DNA of 64,000 bases from JALHMI01 sp964598535 (GTDB lineage Bacteria > Planctomycetota > Planctomycetia > Pirellulales > PALSA-1355): the NCBI GenBank assembly GCA_964598535.1, contig CAZRCI010000004.1:162345-226344 (forward strand), read 5' to 3'. The position numbers and the translations under genes are program-made. Below, piece after piece: positions 1 through 9,494 of this stretch; the first letter of the stretch is position 1; every line of letters starts with the position of its first letter. Under the pieces are notes generated by a model that saw nothing but the letters and a program-made list of their open reading frames with translations, was not told the DNA's origin and did no database searches.

Positions 1-1482
1 TCGCTGACCGAGCGGATCGTGCTGGCGGCCATCGACGTGGCCGACGCCGCGCGAATTATGCAGGCGGCCTTGCCGTCCGACGCGCAACGTGCCGAGGCGA
101 GCGTCACGATCGATGTGCTGCGCGCCATCGTGCGCGAGGACGCCGGCACCGTGGTTGTGCGCTGGGATGAGCTCAGCGCCCATTTGGAACAGCAAACCCT
201 GCTGTACGTTCCGGTGAGCAAAGGAGGCGACCCCGGACGGCTGGTACAGGCCCGAGCGCTTCAGCAATTGTTGCGCGATCTGTTGCAATGGTTGCCGAAA
301 CTGGGGCTGTTGCGCGAGACGTGCCAGCTTTTGGAAGCGGCCCGGCTGATGGAGTCTCTGCACCCGGTCGGACCGGGGGCGATCAGCGAGTATGACCGGT
401 TGTTTATCGCGGGCTACGAATCGCTGGTCGAAGCCGTGGTGGAAATTTCATCGGCGGAGCCGGGCGAGGGTCCGGAAGCGAATCGGCGCGACGCCCGGCT
501 AGTGGAGATTCTGGAGCACATGACAGAGTCGCTGCTCAAGCAATGGCTCGCACACAGCCGCACGCTACGGCTATCGGTCTTGGAGCGGATTGCCGACGAT
601 CGCGGCTGGAACGCCCTGGTCGCTTTCATCGAGCGCTACGGCGGGGATATCTTCAGCCAACAATTTCTGAACCTGGGAAATCTCCGGGCCATTCTCCATC
701 AGGGAGTCGATGTGTGGCTCGAACGGCTCGCGGAAAATCCGCCCGCGGAGGGAGAACCGGGCGCGCGGCTGATCGCGGCTCTCGACGGCAAGCTATCGCG
801 GGCCGACGCGGTGAAACACTTGGGGCTGATCATCGAGGCCGTGGCGGAAAACTACGCCGAATATCGCGACTACAACAGCACGACCACCCAGTCGGACCGC
901 GGCGACATGATCTACACGCTGTTGGACTTTCTACGGCTCCGCGTACACTATGACCGGATCGCCTGGCATTTGAAGCCTGTGTTCGTCGCGCATTCGGTGT
1001 TGGTTCGCCGCGGGCGGAGAGGCGCGGCCGAGTTGTGGCGCGATGCCTTGGCCGAGCGCACCAGTGAACTGGCGGATTCGTTGGAAGCGAAGGGCGTCGA
1101 ATTGCGGGCCAAATACGCGATGCGGTTGCCGACGGTGACCGATCGTCTGGCCGAACGATTCGTCCAACCGCTGCTGATCGACCGGCTGCAAGCGTTGATT
1201 CGCCCGGCGATGGAGGCCGTGCGCGAGGGAGAATCGCCCAGCAGCGGCAATGCATTCTCGCAGTTGGAGCGCGAGGCGACCGAACTCGCCGAAGAGCCAA
1301 CCGGCGTGGGGTTGGAAGTTCCGCAATGGCTGGCGAGCCTCGAACAAGAGGCGAGCGAGCAGCTTCAAGCGGCGGGCTTTCTCGCCCAGCCGGCGCCCGT
1401 GCAGGTGCGATTGAAGCAGGTATTGCTGTCGCGCGACCAGGTCGAGCAGCAATTCGAAAGCTGGGAGCGGCATCCCCATTAG
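1..1482 (+). CDS. Hypothetical protein, 5' end probably outside the window
   Basis: I do not recognise this family. Reading frame 1 is open from the first base of the window, so the gene probably begins upstream; the first usable start inside the window is GTG at 19 (487 aa). The protein is acidic, rich in Ala, Leu, Arg and Glu, largely predicted alpha-helical, and has no signal peptide or membrane segment in the visible part. The C-terminus has repeated Leu/Glu/Gln-rich helices. Nothing in its sequence indicates catalysis. The gene downstream is a secreted hydrolase 150 bp away with no sign of coupling. Confidence 0.75.
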   Translation, partial: SLTERIVLAAIDVADAARIMQAALPSDAQRAEASVTIDVLRAIVREDAGTVVVRWDELSAHLEQQTLLYVPVSKGGDPGRLVQARALQQLLRDLLQWLPKLGLLRETCQLLEAARLMESLHPVGPGAISEYDRLFIAGYESLVEAVVEISSAEPGEGPEANRRDARLVEILEHMTESLLKQWLAHSRTLRLSVLERIADDRGWNALVAFIERYGGDIFSQQFLNLGNLRAILHQGVDVWLERLAENPPAEGEPGARLIAALDGKLSRADAVKHLGLIIEAVAENYAEYRDYNSTTTQSDRGDMIYTLLDFLRLRVHYDRIAWHLKPVFVAHSVLVRRGRRGAAELWRDALAERTSELADSLEAKGVELRAKYAMRLPTVTDRLAERFVQPLLIDRLQALIRPAMEAVREGESPSSGNAFSQLEREATELAEEPTGVGLEVPQWLASLEQEASEQLQAAGFLAQPAPVQVRLKQVLLSRDQVEQQFESWERHPH

Positions 1483-1634
1483 CGCCCCGTTATCGCTTGA
1501 ATTTGCACCGGATTTTGGCCGCTTACCGTCCTGAATTCTTGATGTAATTCTTGACGCGTGCCGGGCCATGACCGACGATGGCGAATCATTCGAAGCTGCC
1601 CTTTGAGCCCCCTGGTCTGAGGATCCTCGTTGCC

Positions 1635-2603
1635 ATGAACCACCGCTTGTTGCTAACGCTGTTCGTTGTGCTCGTTGCCATTCCGACGCTCGCCCGCGGG
1701 CAAGCCAAGGCCCAGAAAGCCGTCGAGCGTCCCACGCCCACGGTGGCCGATTATGCGTATGGTCAGGATTCGGAGCGACAGAAGTTCGACTTCTGGAAAG
1801 CAGACTCCAAGGAGCCTACGCCGCTCGTGTTGTTGATTCATGGCGGCGGCTGGAGGGGCGGCGACAAGTCGGGCTACGGAACGCGGGTGATTCAGACCTA
1901 TTTGGACGCGGGCATCTCGGTGGCGGCGATCAATTATCGCTTCATCGATCAGGCGATGAAGCAGCAGGTCGAGCCGCCGGTGAAAGCCTGCTTGCACGAC
2001 GCGGCCCGCGCGCTGCAAACGCTGCGTTCAAAAGCCGCTCAGTGGAACATCGATCCGACGCGCGTAGGCGCGACGGGTAGTTCAGCGGGGGCGGCGACGT
2101 CGCTCTGGCTGGCGCTGCACGACGATTTGGCCGATCCGAATTCGAGCGACCCGATCGCGCGGCAGTCGACGCGGCTGACTTGCGCCGCCGTGGTCGGCGC
2201 GCAAACGTCGCTCGACCCGAAGCAACTGCGGGAGTGGATTCCCAATAGCATCTATGGCGGGCACGCGTTTGGCTTCGCGGGCGAAGGCCGCTCGCGCGGT
2301 GATGAGTTCGAGTTGGCGCTTGCGAATCGCGAGCAGATACTACCTTGGATCAAGGAATACTCGCCGATCGAGCTGGTTAGCGGCGACGATCCGCCGATTT
2401 ACCTCGACTATCCGCGGCAATCGCCGCCGCCTAAGATCGGGCAGGTCGAGCGCGATCCGACGCATTCGGCCATGTACGGCGTGCAGCTTGTCGAGGTGCT
2501 CGACAAAGCCGGCGTTGAAGCGGTGCTGAGTTATCCCACGCATGACGAGAATCCGTATGGCTCGGTCGAAAAGTTTCTGATCGACAAACTCACGGCGAAG
2601 TAG
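1635..2603 (+). CDS. Secreted alpha/beta hydrolase (esterase/lipase type)
   Basis: This is a secreted esterase-like hydrolase of the BD-FAE/acetylesterase group. ATG 1635 gives a clean signal peptide (MNHRLLLTLFVVLVAIPTLARG), so I prefer it over the in-frame ATG at 1578. The oxyanion motif HGGGW lies near residue 73, the nucleophile elbow is GSSAG near residue 155, and a C-terminal HDE segment near residue 304 can supply the catalytic His. The order and spacing (HGGG, GxSxG, Asp, His) fit the family, and 322 aa is a normal length. The substrate cannot be told from sequence; such enzymes in planctomycetes usually act on carbohydrate esters. Confidence 0.85.
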   Translation: MNHRLLLTLFVVLVAIPTLARGQAKAQKAVERPTPTVADYAYGQDSERQKFDFWKADSKEPTPLVLLIHGGGWRGGDKSGYGTRVIQTYLDAGISVAAINYRFIDQAMKQQVEPPVKACLHDAARALQTLRSKAAQWNIDPTRVGATGSSAGAATSLWLALHDDLADPNSSDPIARQSTRLTCAAVVGAQTSLDPKQLREWIPNSIYGGHAFGFAGEGRSRGDEFELALANREQILPWIKEYSPIELVSGDDPPIYLDYPRQSPPPKIGQVERDPTHSAMYGVQLVEVLDKAGVEAVLSYPTHDENPYGSVEKFLIDKLTAK

Positions 2604-2666
2604 TCCGGCGCGTGCCGCCGGCCAGGCGACAACTTTAACGAGCGCGCGGCGGGAGGCGAGACTGCA

Positions 2667-3440
2667 ATGTTCGGCGACGACTACACGATCGAACGTGTGG
2701 CCCGATGGTTGGCCGAAGCGCGGAGAGCCGTCGTGTTTACGGGCGCGGGAATGAGCACCGAGAGCGGCATTCCGGACTTTCGCTCGCCCGGGGGCGTGTG
2801 GGCCCGCAACACGCCGGTGTACTACGACGAGTTTCTACGCTCGTCCGAAGCGCGTTTCGAGTACTGGCGGCAGAAGGCCGAGGCGGCCGCCGACTTCGAG
2901 CGCGCCGAACCCAACGTAGGGCACCGGACGATCGCGCGTTGGGAAGCTGAGCGGCGTGTTCTTGGCGTCGTGACGCAGAACATCGATGGACTACATCAGC
3001 GCGCCGGAAGCGAACGCGTTCTCGAACTGCATGGCACGGTGCGCTGGATTGTTTGCGTCGACTGCCGCGCGCGGTTCGAGCCGCTGCCGTTGATGGCCTG
3101 GTTTCGCGAGCATCAGCAGGTGCCGGCCTGCGCCGCGTGTGGCGTGGGCCGGCTCAAAAGCGCCACCGTGTCGTTCGGGCAGGCGTTGCCCGAGGACGTG
3201 CTCGAAGAGTCGGTGCAATGGGCTCGCGAATGCGATCTGTTTCTGGCCATTGGCTCGTCGCTGGTCGTGCAGCCGGCGGCCGGCTTGCCGAAGTTGGCGC
3301 AGGCGTCCGGCGCGAAGCTGGTGATTATCAATCGCGATCCGACCGAGCTGGATGCACTGGCCGACGCGGTTATCGCCGAGCCGATCGGCGCCGTGCTTAC
3401 GGCCATCGACGCCGCGCTGCGGCAACCGTCCCACGATTAG
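2667..3440 (+). CDS. Sir2 family NAD-dependent protein deacylase
   Basis: A cytoplasmic sirtuin that removes acyl groups from lysine using NAD. The NAD-binding motif GAGMSTESGIPDFRS is at about residues 27-41, TQNIDGLH at about residue 103, the catalytic His lies in LHGTVRW (about 118), and the zinc knuckle is formed by CVDC and CAAC. The C-terminal GSSL and INRDPT segments complete the Rossmann fold. At 257 aa it is full length. The first Met is the natural start. The following Kelch-like gene starts 19 bp after the stop, so co-transcription is possible. Whether it is a deacetylase or a desuccinylase is not decided here. Confidence 0.95.
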   Translation: MFGDDYTIERVARWLAEARRAVVFTGAGMSTESGIPDFRSPGGVWARNTPVYYDEFLRSSEARFEYWRQKAEAAADFERAEPNVGHRTIARWEAERRVLGVVTQNIDGLHQRAGSERVLELHGTVRWIVCVDCRARFEPLPLMAWFREHQQVPACAACGVGRLKSATVSFGQALPEDVLEESVQWARECDLFLAIGSSLVVQPAAGLPKLAQASGAKLVIINRDPTELDALADAVIAEPIGAVLTAIDAALRQPSHD

Positions 3441-3459
3441 GCCCCCACGAGAATCCTCC

Positions 3460-4542
3460 ATGCGAAACGTTTTGCGGAGGTTTGCGGTTGCCGCTTGGGC
3501 CGCTGGCTGCGCGCCGCGCGGACGGAAGGTGTCAATCGCGTTCATGGTTGGCGTGGCCTGGACGATCGCGGCCTCCGTGGCGGCGGAAGACTCGGCGGTC
3601 GATTGGGTTCAGGTTGCGGAGCGCGCGGCCTGGCGGGCGCGCGACTCGCAGGGGGAAGTGGTGTTTCGCGATCGGATGTGGCTCTTGGGCGGCTGGTTCG
3701 ATTCCAACAGCTCCCCGCCGCGCGACGTCTGGTCGTCGGCCGATGGACGCGATTGGAAACTTGTTACGGACGCGGCTCCCTGGCGGCATAGCGATCTGCC
3801 GATGACGGCGGTGTTTCGCGATCGAATGTGGCTGATGGGGGGGTGGGTCAATGGCCGGTTGCCGGACGCGGCGGCGAGTAACGAAGTCTGGTCGACCGGC
3901 GACGGCGCCCAGTGGCGGCAGGAAACGCCGGCCGCCGGCTGGTCCGCGCGGTTGGGCGCGGGGCTGGTCGTTTTTCAGAACAAGCTTTGGATCCTGGGCG
4001 GCAACGAGCAGTATTACTATGGCGACGAAAAGACGCTGAAGAACGATGTCTGGTGTTCGACCGATGGCAAACAATGGACCCAGGTCACGGCCGCGGCTCC
4101 GTGGGCGCCGCGGGCTTACCATCAGACGGTCGTGCAGGCTGGAAAAATCTTCGTCCTTGGCGGGGGGAACTATGCGCCCCGGTATGCCGCGCACAACGAC
4201 GTGTGGTCGTCATCGGACGGCGTGCATTGGGAACTTGTGACCGCGGCGGCGGCCTGGCATCCGCGGATCTGGTTTTCGACCGTCGCGTATCGCGACCACA
4301 TTTGGGTGCTTGGCGGCTGGTCGAACGATCCCTCGCGGAACTGGGGAGACACCTGGTACTCGCGCGATGGCAAACAATGGACCGAGCTCAAGACGGATCA
4401 CCACTGGATCGCTCGGCACGAACACTCGGCCTACGTCTTTGACGACAAACTGTGGGTGGCCGGCGGCATGATCTGGCCGCTGACGAACGAAGTCTGGTCG
4501 CTGGCGCTTCCGCCCGACTGGCAAGGCGCGCAGTCCAGATAG
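3460..4542 (+). CDS. Secreted Kelch-like beta-propeller protein
   Basis: Six repeats share the pattern 'DVWSS-DG--W--VT--APW--R----V-F-D--W-LGG', the layout of a Kelch/galactose-oxidase type beta-propeller. The annotated start ATG 3460 leaves a long basic N-region and a hydrophobic stretch (SIAFMVGVAWTIAASVAAE) typical of export. An earlier in-frame start would overlap the upstream Sir2 gene and is unlikely. No catalytic residues are evident; the role is probably carbohydrate or protein binding outside the cell. The regular repeats leave little doubt about the fold; the function is unknown. Confidence 0.85.
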   Translation: MRNVLRRFAVAAWAAGCAPRGRKVSIAFMVGVAWTIAASVAAEDSAVDWVQVAERAAWRARDSQGEVVFRDRMWLLGGWFDSNSSPPRDVWSSADGRDWKLVTDAAPWRHSDLPMTAVFRDRMWLMGGWVNGRLPDAAASNEVWSTGDGAQWRQETPAAGWSARLGAGLVVFQNKLWILGGNEQYYYGDEKTLKNDVWCSTDGKQWTQVTAAAPWAPRAYHQTVVQAGKIFVLGGGNYAPRYAAHNDVWSSSDGVHWELVTAAAAWHPRIWFSTVAYRDHIWVLGGWSNDPSRNWGDTWYSRDGKQWTELKTDHHWIARHEHSAYVFDDKLWVAGGMIWPLTNEVWSLALPPDWQGAQSR

Positions 4543-4628
4543 ATGCCGCGCGGCGGGCGGCTGTTAGAATGACGCCTTCGACATGGAATGCCTTTTCCCA
4601 CCGTTTCGAGCAAGGAACCCGTGTGGCC

Positions 4629-5279
4629 ATGAGTGGCGCGATCGACTATCTGAATCCCGATTTGCCGGACAATTTGCGACGCGTGGTCATGCCGGTGGTC
4701 GAGGCCACCGCCGAATCGCTGGCCGGCTATGGCAACCTGTTCGATGATCCCGAGTCGCAAGCGATCGAGATCGTGCGTTGGCCGGCGCAGGGTTGGCGAC
4801 CCGTCGATACGGACAGTGGCGACGAAGGCGGCACGACCGAGGGAATCTTCATCAGCCAATGGAAAGGCGACATTTTGTACGGTCGCAACGAAGCCGTCGA
4901 CGGCCATTACATCCTGGCCTATGGCGTGGAGCCGAAGGACGCGGACACCTCGCATCGTCGCGTGCCCGAGCGAATGTTGCTGTGGCACGCCAACTATCAT
5001 CCGGATGGCGGGCAGATGTTTTATCCGTTGGAGCCGAAGCCGTTTTATGTGCCGCTCGCGTTGCCGGGCGATGATGTCTCGCCGGAAAAATTCATCTGCT
5101 TTCGGTTCGACGGCAGGCAAGGCCTGTATATCCATCCCGACATCTGGCACGACGGCGTGTTCACCCTGCGCGGCACGCAGCGATTTCTCGACCGGCAAGG
5201 CGCCGTTCACGCGCGGGTGTCGGTCGACTTTCCTCGCGAGTTCGGCTGCTTGCTGGAAGCGCCGGTCGAAGGGGCGTAG
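4629..5279 (+). CDS. Ureidoglycolate lyase (AllA)-like cupin protein
   Basis: The protein resembles the ureidoglycolate lyase/hydrolase superfamily: GGQMFYPLEPKPFYVPLALPG followed by an F-DG-QG-YIHPDIWHDG segment, which in AllA forms the cupin core and active site. ATG 4629 gives 216 aa; GTG 4623 sits 5 nt after AAGGA and is an equally good start, and ATG 4569 would add 20 residues. No other purine-catabolism gene is nearby (no allantoinase or allantoate amidohydrolase), so the substrate may differ from ureidoglycolate. I trust the fold more than the reaction. Confidence 0.75.
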   Translation: MSGAIDYLNPDLPDNLRRVVMPVVEATAESLAGYGNLFDDPESQAIEIVRWPAQGWRPVDTDSGDEGGTTEGIFISQWKGDILYGRNEAVDGHYILAYGVEPKDADTSHRRVPERMLLWHANYHPDGGQMFYPLEPKPFYVPLALPGDDVSPEKFICFRFDGRQGLYIHPDIWHDGVFTLRGTQRFLDRQGAVHARVSVDFPREFGCLLEAPVEGA

Positions 5280-5340
5280 GCCGTGCGCGGCGGCATCGGG
5301 AGCGCTATCGCTTACCGGCCGCGTTGTTCGCGCGAGGCTT

Positions 5341-5363
5341 GGGGGGCGCCCCCCCCTTGGGTG
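5341..5363. terminator. G6/C8 hairpin between convergent genes
   Basis: GGGGGG-CG-CCCCCCCC lies between two convergent genes, 60 bp after the plus-strand stop at 5279 and directly after the minus-strand stop at 5364. It can fold as a very stable stem but has no U tract on either strand, so intrinsic termination is only possible, not shown. Confidence 0.3.
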
Positions 5364-8300
5364 CTAATTGCGTTTCGCGGGCCGGCGGGCCATCTCGGGC
5401 TGATCCGAGGCGGCGAGGAACGCGAACAGGTCGGCGATCTCGTCGAGCGTCAGGTCGTTGAGCAGACCCTCGGGCATCGACGACGTTTTGTTTCGGGCCT
5501 GCTGTTCGATTTCGTCCTGCGGCACGACGACCTTCTCGCCATTGGCTTGCAGGATGATGATCGAACCGTCGCTGCCGGGCGCCACCAGGCCCGAGTAGCT
5601 CTGGCCGTCGGTGGTGACCACGGTCTGGCTGCCGTACTGATCGGAGATCACTTGCGACGGATACAGGATCGATTCCAGGATTTCCTTGCGCTGGAAGCGG
5701 CGGTGCACGTTGGTCAGGTCGGGGCCGATCGTGTCGCCGCGCGTTCCGTGGCGATGGCACTTGATGCACTGGGCTTTTTCAAAGATCGCGGCTCCGCGCG
5801 CGGCGACGCCTTGCGTGGCTTGCGGACCGGTGAGAAAACTCAGCAGCTCCTGGTAGGTCCAGTTGCTTTTCTCGTTTTCGACCGGGAGCATCGCCGGCGG
5901 CGAGTCGGGATATTTTTCGGCGAACCAGGCTTGCCAGGCGGCAAGCGCGGGCTCCCAAGGGTCGTCGGACGAACCGAGTTGCTCGCCGGTCCATTTTTCC
6001 AAGAGCACGACGGCGCGGCGGCCACCGTTTTCGCGGAGCATGAGGCCGCGAATGATCGTCTGGCGATAGGCTTCGACATCCTGTTCATCGGGCGTACGAT
6101 CGACCTGGGTCAGGCGCATCAAGACTTCTTGAGCGGCGGACCCCTCGACGATCGAGAGCGAGCGGACGAGCAGGGGCCAGTTTTCGCCGGCCGGCTTTTG
6201 GGCGAGGCACATGGCGATGGTTACCCGGCGATCGGGCTCGGCTTCGTATAGTTCGCGCAGATAGGCCATCGATTCGTCGTCGCCGCTGGCGCCGAGCACG
6301 GCGGCGATGCCGATGCGCAGCCGCTTGGCGGCTTCGGTGTCGAGTTTTTTGACCTGGCGATCGAGGCGTTCGATTTCGCGAAGCGTTTCGGGGGTCAGAT
6401 CCTTGGGCAGTTTGGCCAACACGCTGAGCGCGCTAGAGGGCCACTTCACGCCGTCGGCCAGGATCAGCCGCCGCTCGTCCTCGTTGAACGTCGCAAAGAA
6501 GTCGCGCGAGACGTTTTCGACAAAGCCGGCGAAGCTGTGACCACCCTCGATGGCGCGCGCGGCTTCGAACGCTTCGAGCATTTTCAGCTTGAGCGACAGG
6601 GTCCAGCCCTCGGTAAGAAACCGCGAGTGCGTCAGGATCTGCATTTTCTCGACGTTGGCCAGATCGCTATTGAGCTCTTCCACCATGCGCTCGGCAATCG
6701 CCGGATCTTGCAAGTACACAAGCAGGCGAATCAACTCTCGATTCATCAGCGGATCCTGCGCCGGGTATTCGAGCGAGAGCTTGCCGCAGAGTTCGGTCGC
6801 CTCGTCCGGCGGGACCTGGCCCTCGAGCAGCGCGAGTTGAGCGACGCGCAGCAGGGCCAGGAAGTCGTCATCGGTCAGGTAGCCGTCGAGCAACGCATGG
6901 CAGCGATCGAGCACCTGGTCGATCATGGTGCGGTCGGGCGACTTCCAGAGGATCGCCATCGCGCCGACCAGGAAGACACGCGGCTCGTGGTGTTCGAGCA
7001 CTTTGGTTTCCCAGCCGTCGAACGGCGTTTGCTGTAGCAGCCGGGCGGCGGACCAGGCCACGTGCCGGTCGGGCGAGGCGAGCAGATGCTGGAGCGATTC
7101 GAGCGGCGCGTGGCCGCCGCTTCGGGCAAGCGCTTCGGCCGCGGCGCGCTGCACCGAGAGATCCTTGTCCTTCAGCAACTCGACCAGACGAGTTTGGGTC
7201 GTGCGTTCGGGGTGCAGCCCCATCAAGGAGGCCGCCTTGAACCGGACGCCCGGCGATGTATCGCGCGAGGCGGCCACGAGCAGCGACGGCGTGGGGTACG
7301 GGCCGAAGAGCTGCATCAGCTCCAGAGCGCGGGCTCGTTGGCGCGGCTTGGCCTTGGCGTTTTGAGCAAACGCGGTGAGTTGCTTGGCCCAGTCGTCGCC
7401 GAGTTGTTGCTTGACGAGGGCGATCCGCTGGCGAGCCCAGGCGCTGTTGAGCTGTGGTTGCTCGATCGCGGCCATCAGGCCTTTGCCGCGGTTCGTTATT
7501 TCCGGGGGGACTTTGCCTTCCCAGACGACGCGATAGATACCGCCTTCGGTCTGGCGGCCTCCGGTGCAGAAGTACAGCCAGCCGTCGGGGCCGACCGCCA
7601 CGTCGGTGGCGTTTAGCGGCTGACCTTCGAGAAACACCTCGGCGGTCGCTTTATACGTCGAACCGTGGGGCCGGGTGCGAATCGCCAGAATGCGTCCGCG
7701 CGACCAGTCGGCGACGAAGATCGCGTTGTGATAGCGCACCGGGTACATGTGGTGATCGTAGACCTCCATGCCGGCCGGCGAGCCACGTCCGAGCTCCATT
7801 GCCGGGGGGAGGCTGTCGATGAAGTAGTTGGGCCATTTGGACCAGCCGCTCCGCCAGCCGAACTCGCCGCCGGCGGCGACATGGTTGAGCCGCGTCGGGC
7901 GGTACCAGGGCATGCCCGAGTCCCATTCCATGTCTGAATCGCAGGTGAACAGCTCGCCGTCCTGGTTGAAGACGAGGTCGTAGGGATTTTGCAATCCGCC
8001 GGCGTAGGCTTCGATGGCCGAGCCGCTGGTGTCGGTACGAATGATCGCGCCGCCGGGCGCTTTGATTCCCACGGCATGTCCGCTGGCGTCTTCGTACTTG
8101 GGGGTGATCAGGTCGCCCTCGTAAAAATCGCGATAGGGGCTCGTGGCTTCGAACTTTTGTTGCAACTGGGTGAAGTTGCCCAGAAGCATGTAAATCAGGC
8201 CGTCGGGGCCGAGCGTGAGTGCGTGGGGACCGTGTTCGCCCATCTCGCCGCCAAACTTGACGACGGACTCGATCGTGTCGGCGCGGCCGTTATGGTCATC

Positions 8301-9137
8301 ATCGCTCAAGCGGTAGAGGGCGGCGCCTTCGGGCCCATCGCCGACGGCGTACACTTTGCCGCTGATGGGGAGGATCCCCTGGCAGTTCTTGATTTCCTCG
8401 CAATAGGTCGAGACCGCGTCGACCAGGCCGTCGCGGTCGGTGTCGCGCACGACGATCAACGAACCACCTTCCCGCGCGGCGATGATCTGGCCGAATTCGT
8501 CGAAGGCCATCGAGATCAACGAGCCCGTTTCTTTGGGGTCGATCACCCATTCGACGTGAAACTCGGGGGTGATGCGATAGCGGCCGCTGTCGCCGACCGA
8601 CGTGACCTCGTTGCCCCAAGGAAGCGTGGCGTTCAGGTCGCCGAAGCTGCGAGCCGCGAGCCACCGGGCGTCATCGAACTTCGGGCGTTGCCACTGGGGA
8701 AACGATTTGAGGGCGGTTTTCCAAGTGTCGTCGGTCGAGTGGTCGACGAACGTGCCGCCTTTCTGCTTGACGACGACGCGAGCCACGAGCCCCGCCGAAC
8801 CGCCTTCGGCGTTCACGCATTTGACGGCGACGGTGTTGGTGCCGGCAACAAGGTATTTGGTGATGTCGTACGAGTCGAGCACCTTCCAGTTCTTGCCGCC
8901 GCCGACCTGGCGGCCATTGATGAACAACTCGTAGTTGTCATCGCAAGCGATTTGAACCGAACCGCTCTCGGGCTGGCCGAGTTCGAACGACTTGCGAAAG
9001 TAGCACTCGCCTTGCGGAGCGAGTTCTTTTTCGTAGGCGGGCGACCAGATCCATTGGGCTTCTTTACCCGGGGCGGGCGAGGCAAAGAGCGCGAGAGCGG
9101 TAAGCGCGCCGGCGATGCTGTTTACGATGCGCAACAT
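5364..9137 (-). CDS. PVC-type heme-binding membrane dehydrogenase with HEAT repeats
   Basis: A large secreted oxidoreductase-like protein of the kind expanded in planctomycetes (1257 aa). ATG 9137 gives a signal peptide (MLRIVNSIAGALTALALF...PGKE). Domains in order: a galactose-binding-like jelly roll with W-WSP and C-FRK motifs (about 25-130); a PQQ/sugar-dehydrogenase-like beta-propeller with VGPDGWLYF and NPYDLVFN motifs (about 200-590); a long HEAT-repeat solenoid (about 600-1080); and a C-terminal cytochrome domain with the heme motif CIKCH and a distal 'SSMPEGLL-DLT--EIADLFAFL' end typical of these proteins. The role is probably periplasmic electron transfer coupled to sugar oxidation, but the substrate is unknown. 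Confidence 0.9.
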   Translation of the reverse strand: MLRIVNSIAGALTALALFASPAPGKEAQWIWSPAYEKELAPQGECYFRKSFELGQPESGSVQIACDDNYELFINGRQVGGGKNWKVLDSYDITKYLVAGTNTVAVKCVNAEGGSAGLVARVVVKQKGGTFVDHSTDDTWKTALKSFPQWQRPKFDDARWLAARSFGDLNATLPWGNEVTSVGDSGRYRITPEFHVEWVIDPKETGSLISMAFDEFGQIIAAREGGSLIVVRDTDRDGLVDAVSTYCEEIKNCQGILPISGKVYAVGDGPEGAALYRLSDDDHNGRADTIESVVKFGGEMGEHGPHALTLGPDGLIYMLLGNFTQLQQKFEATSPYRDFYEGDLITPKYEDASGHAVGIKAPGGAIIRTDTSGSAIEAYAGGLQNPYDLVFNQDGELFTCDSDMEWDSGMPWYRPTRLNHVAAGGEFGWRSGWSKWPNYFIDSLPPAMELGRGSPAGMEVYDHHMYPVRYHNAIFVADWSRGRILAIRTRPHGSTYKATAEVFLEGQPLNATDVAVGPDGWLYFCTGGRQTEGGIYRVVWEGKVPPEITNRGKGLMAAIEQPQLNSAWARQRIALVKQQLGDDWAKQLTAFAQNAKAKPRQRARALELMQLFGPYPTPSLLVAASRDTSPGVRFKAASLMGLHPERTTQTRLVELLKDKDLSVQRAAAEALARSGGHAPLESLQHLLASPDRHVAWSAARLLQQTPFDGWETKVLEHHEPRVFLVGAMAILWKSPDRTMIDQVLDRCHALLDGYLTDDDFLALLRVAQLALLEGQVPPDEATELCGKLSLEYPAQDPLMNRELIRLLVYLQDPAIAERMVEELNSDLANVEKMQILTHSRFLTEGWTLSLKLKMLEAFEAARAIEGGHSFAGFVENVSRDFFATFNEDERRLILADGVKWPSSALSVLAKLPKDLTPETLREIERLDRQVKKLDTEAAKRLRIGIAAVLGASGDDESMAYLRELYEAEPDRRVTIAMCLAQKPAGENWPLLVRSLSIVEGSAAQEVLMRLTQVDRTPDEQDVEAYRQTIIRGLMLRENGGRRAVVLLEKWTGEQLGSSDDPWEPALAAWQAWFAEKYPDSPPAMLPVENEKSNWTYQELLSFLTGPQATQGVAARGAAIFEKAQCIKCHRHGTRGDTIGPDLTNVHRRFQRKEILESILYPSQVISDQYGSQTVVTTDGQSYSGLVAPGSDGSIIILQANGEKVVVPQDEIEQQARNKTSSMPEGLLNDLTLDEIADLFAFLAASDQPEMARRPAKRN

Positions 9138-9494
9138 GGCATGCCGCGATGCCAAGCGTGGTAGTGGCGTCCTGCCTTGAACTCGCATAGCGTGTCGAAA
9201 CCTCACTGGCTTGATCGGGAGTGGGGGTCCCAGTGACTCTCCTCGCTGCGCGGGGCGCATCGTGCGCGCAACCGCCGTCAAGGGGCCTTAGAGTACAAAG
9301 CAGGGGAAAACCGGGCAACAGAGGTTCGCTCAGAGAATCTCGGCCGACGCTAGCAGTCGGCCAAGTGCGGAGCGCGGCTCGCGCGGCAAGAATAGAGCGA
9401 CGGGCCTCGCGAGTTTGGGATCGCATCGGGGCGATCGCGCAGCCCGCCGAATATTTCGACGGCTGCTAGCACCGCGTTCGCCGGGCAGTGGTGG
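9138..9494. other. Intergenic stretch without a supported gene
   Basis: No coding region is supported here. It contains short inverted repeats, for example CCGAC-N7-GTCGG near 9351-9367 and CGAA-ATA-TTCG near 9449-9459, which may mark termination of the upstream PIN/TRAM transcript. I see no clear promoter for the heme-protein gene. Confidence 0.5.

Noticed and set aside
7989..9164. 391-aa plus-strand frame opposite the heme protein
   Set aside because: Antisense shadow; no domain features and the minus frame is continuous.
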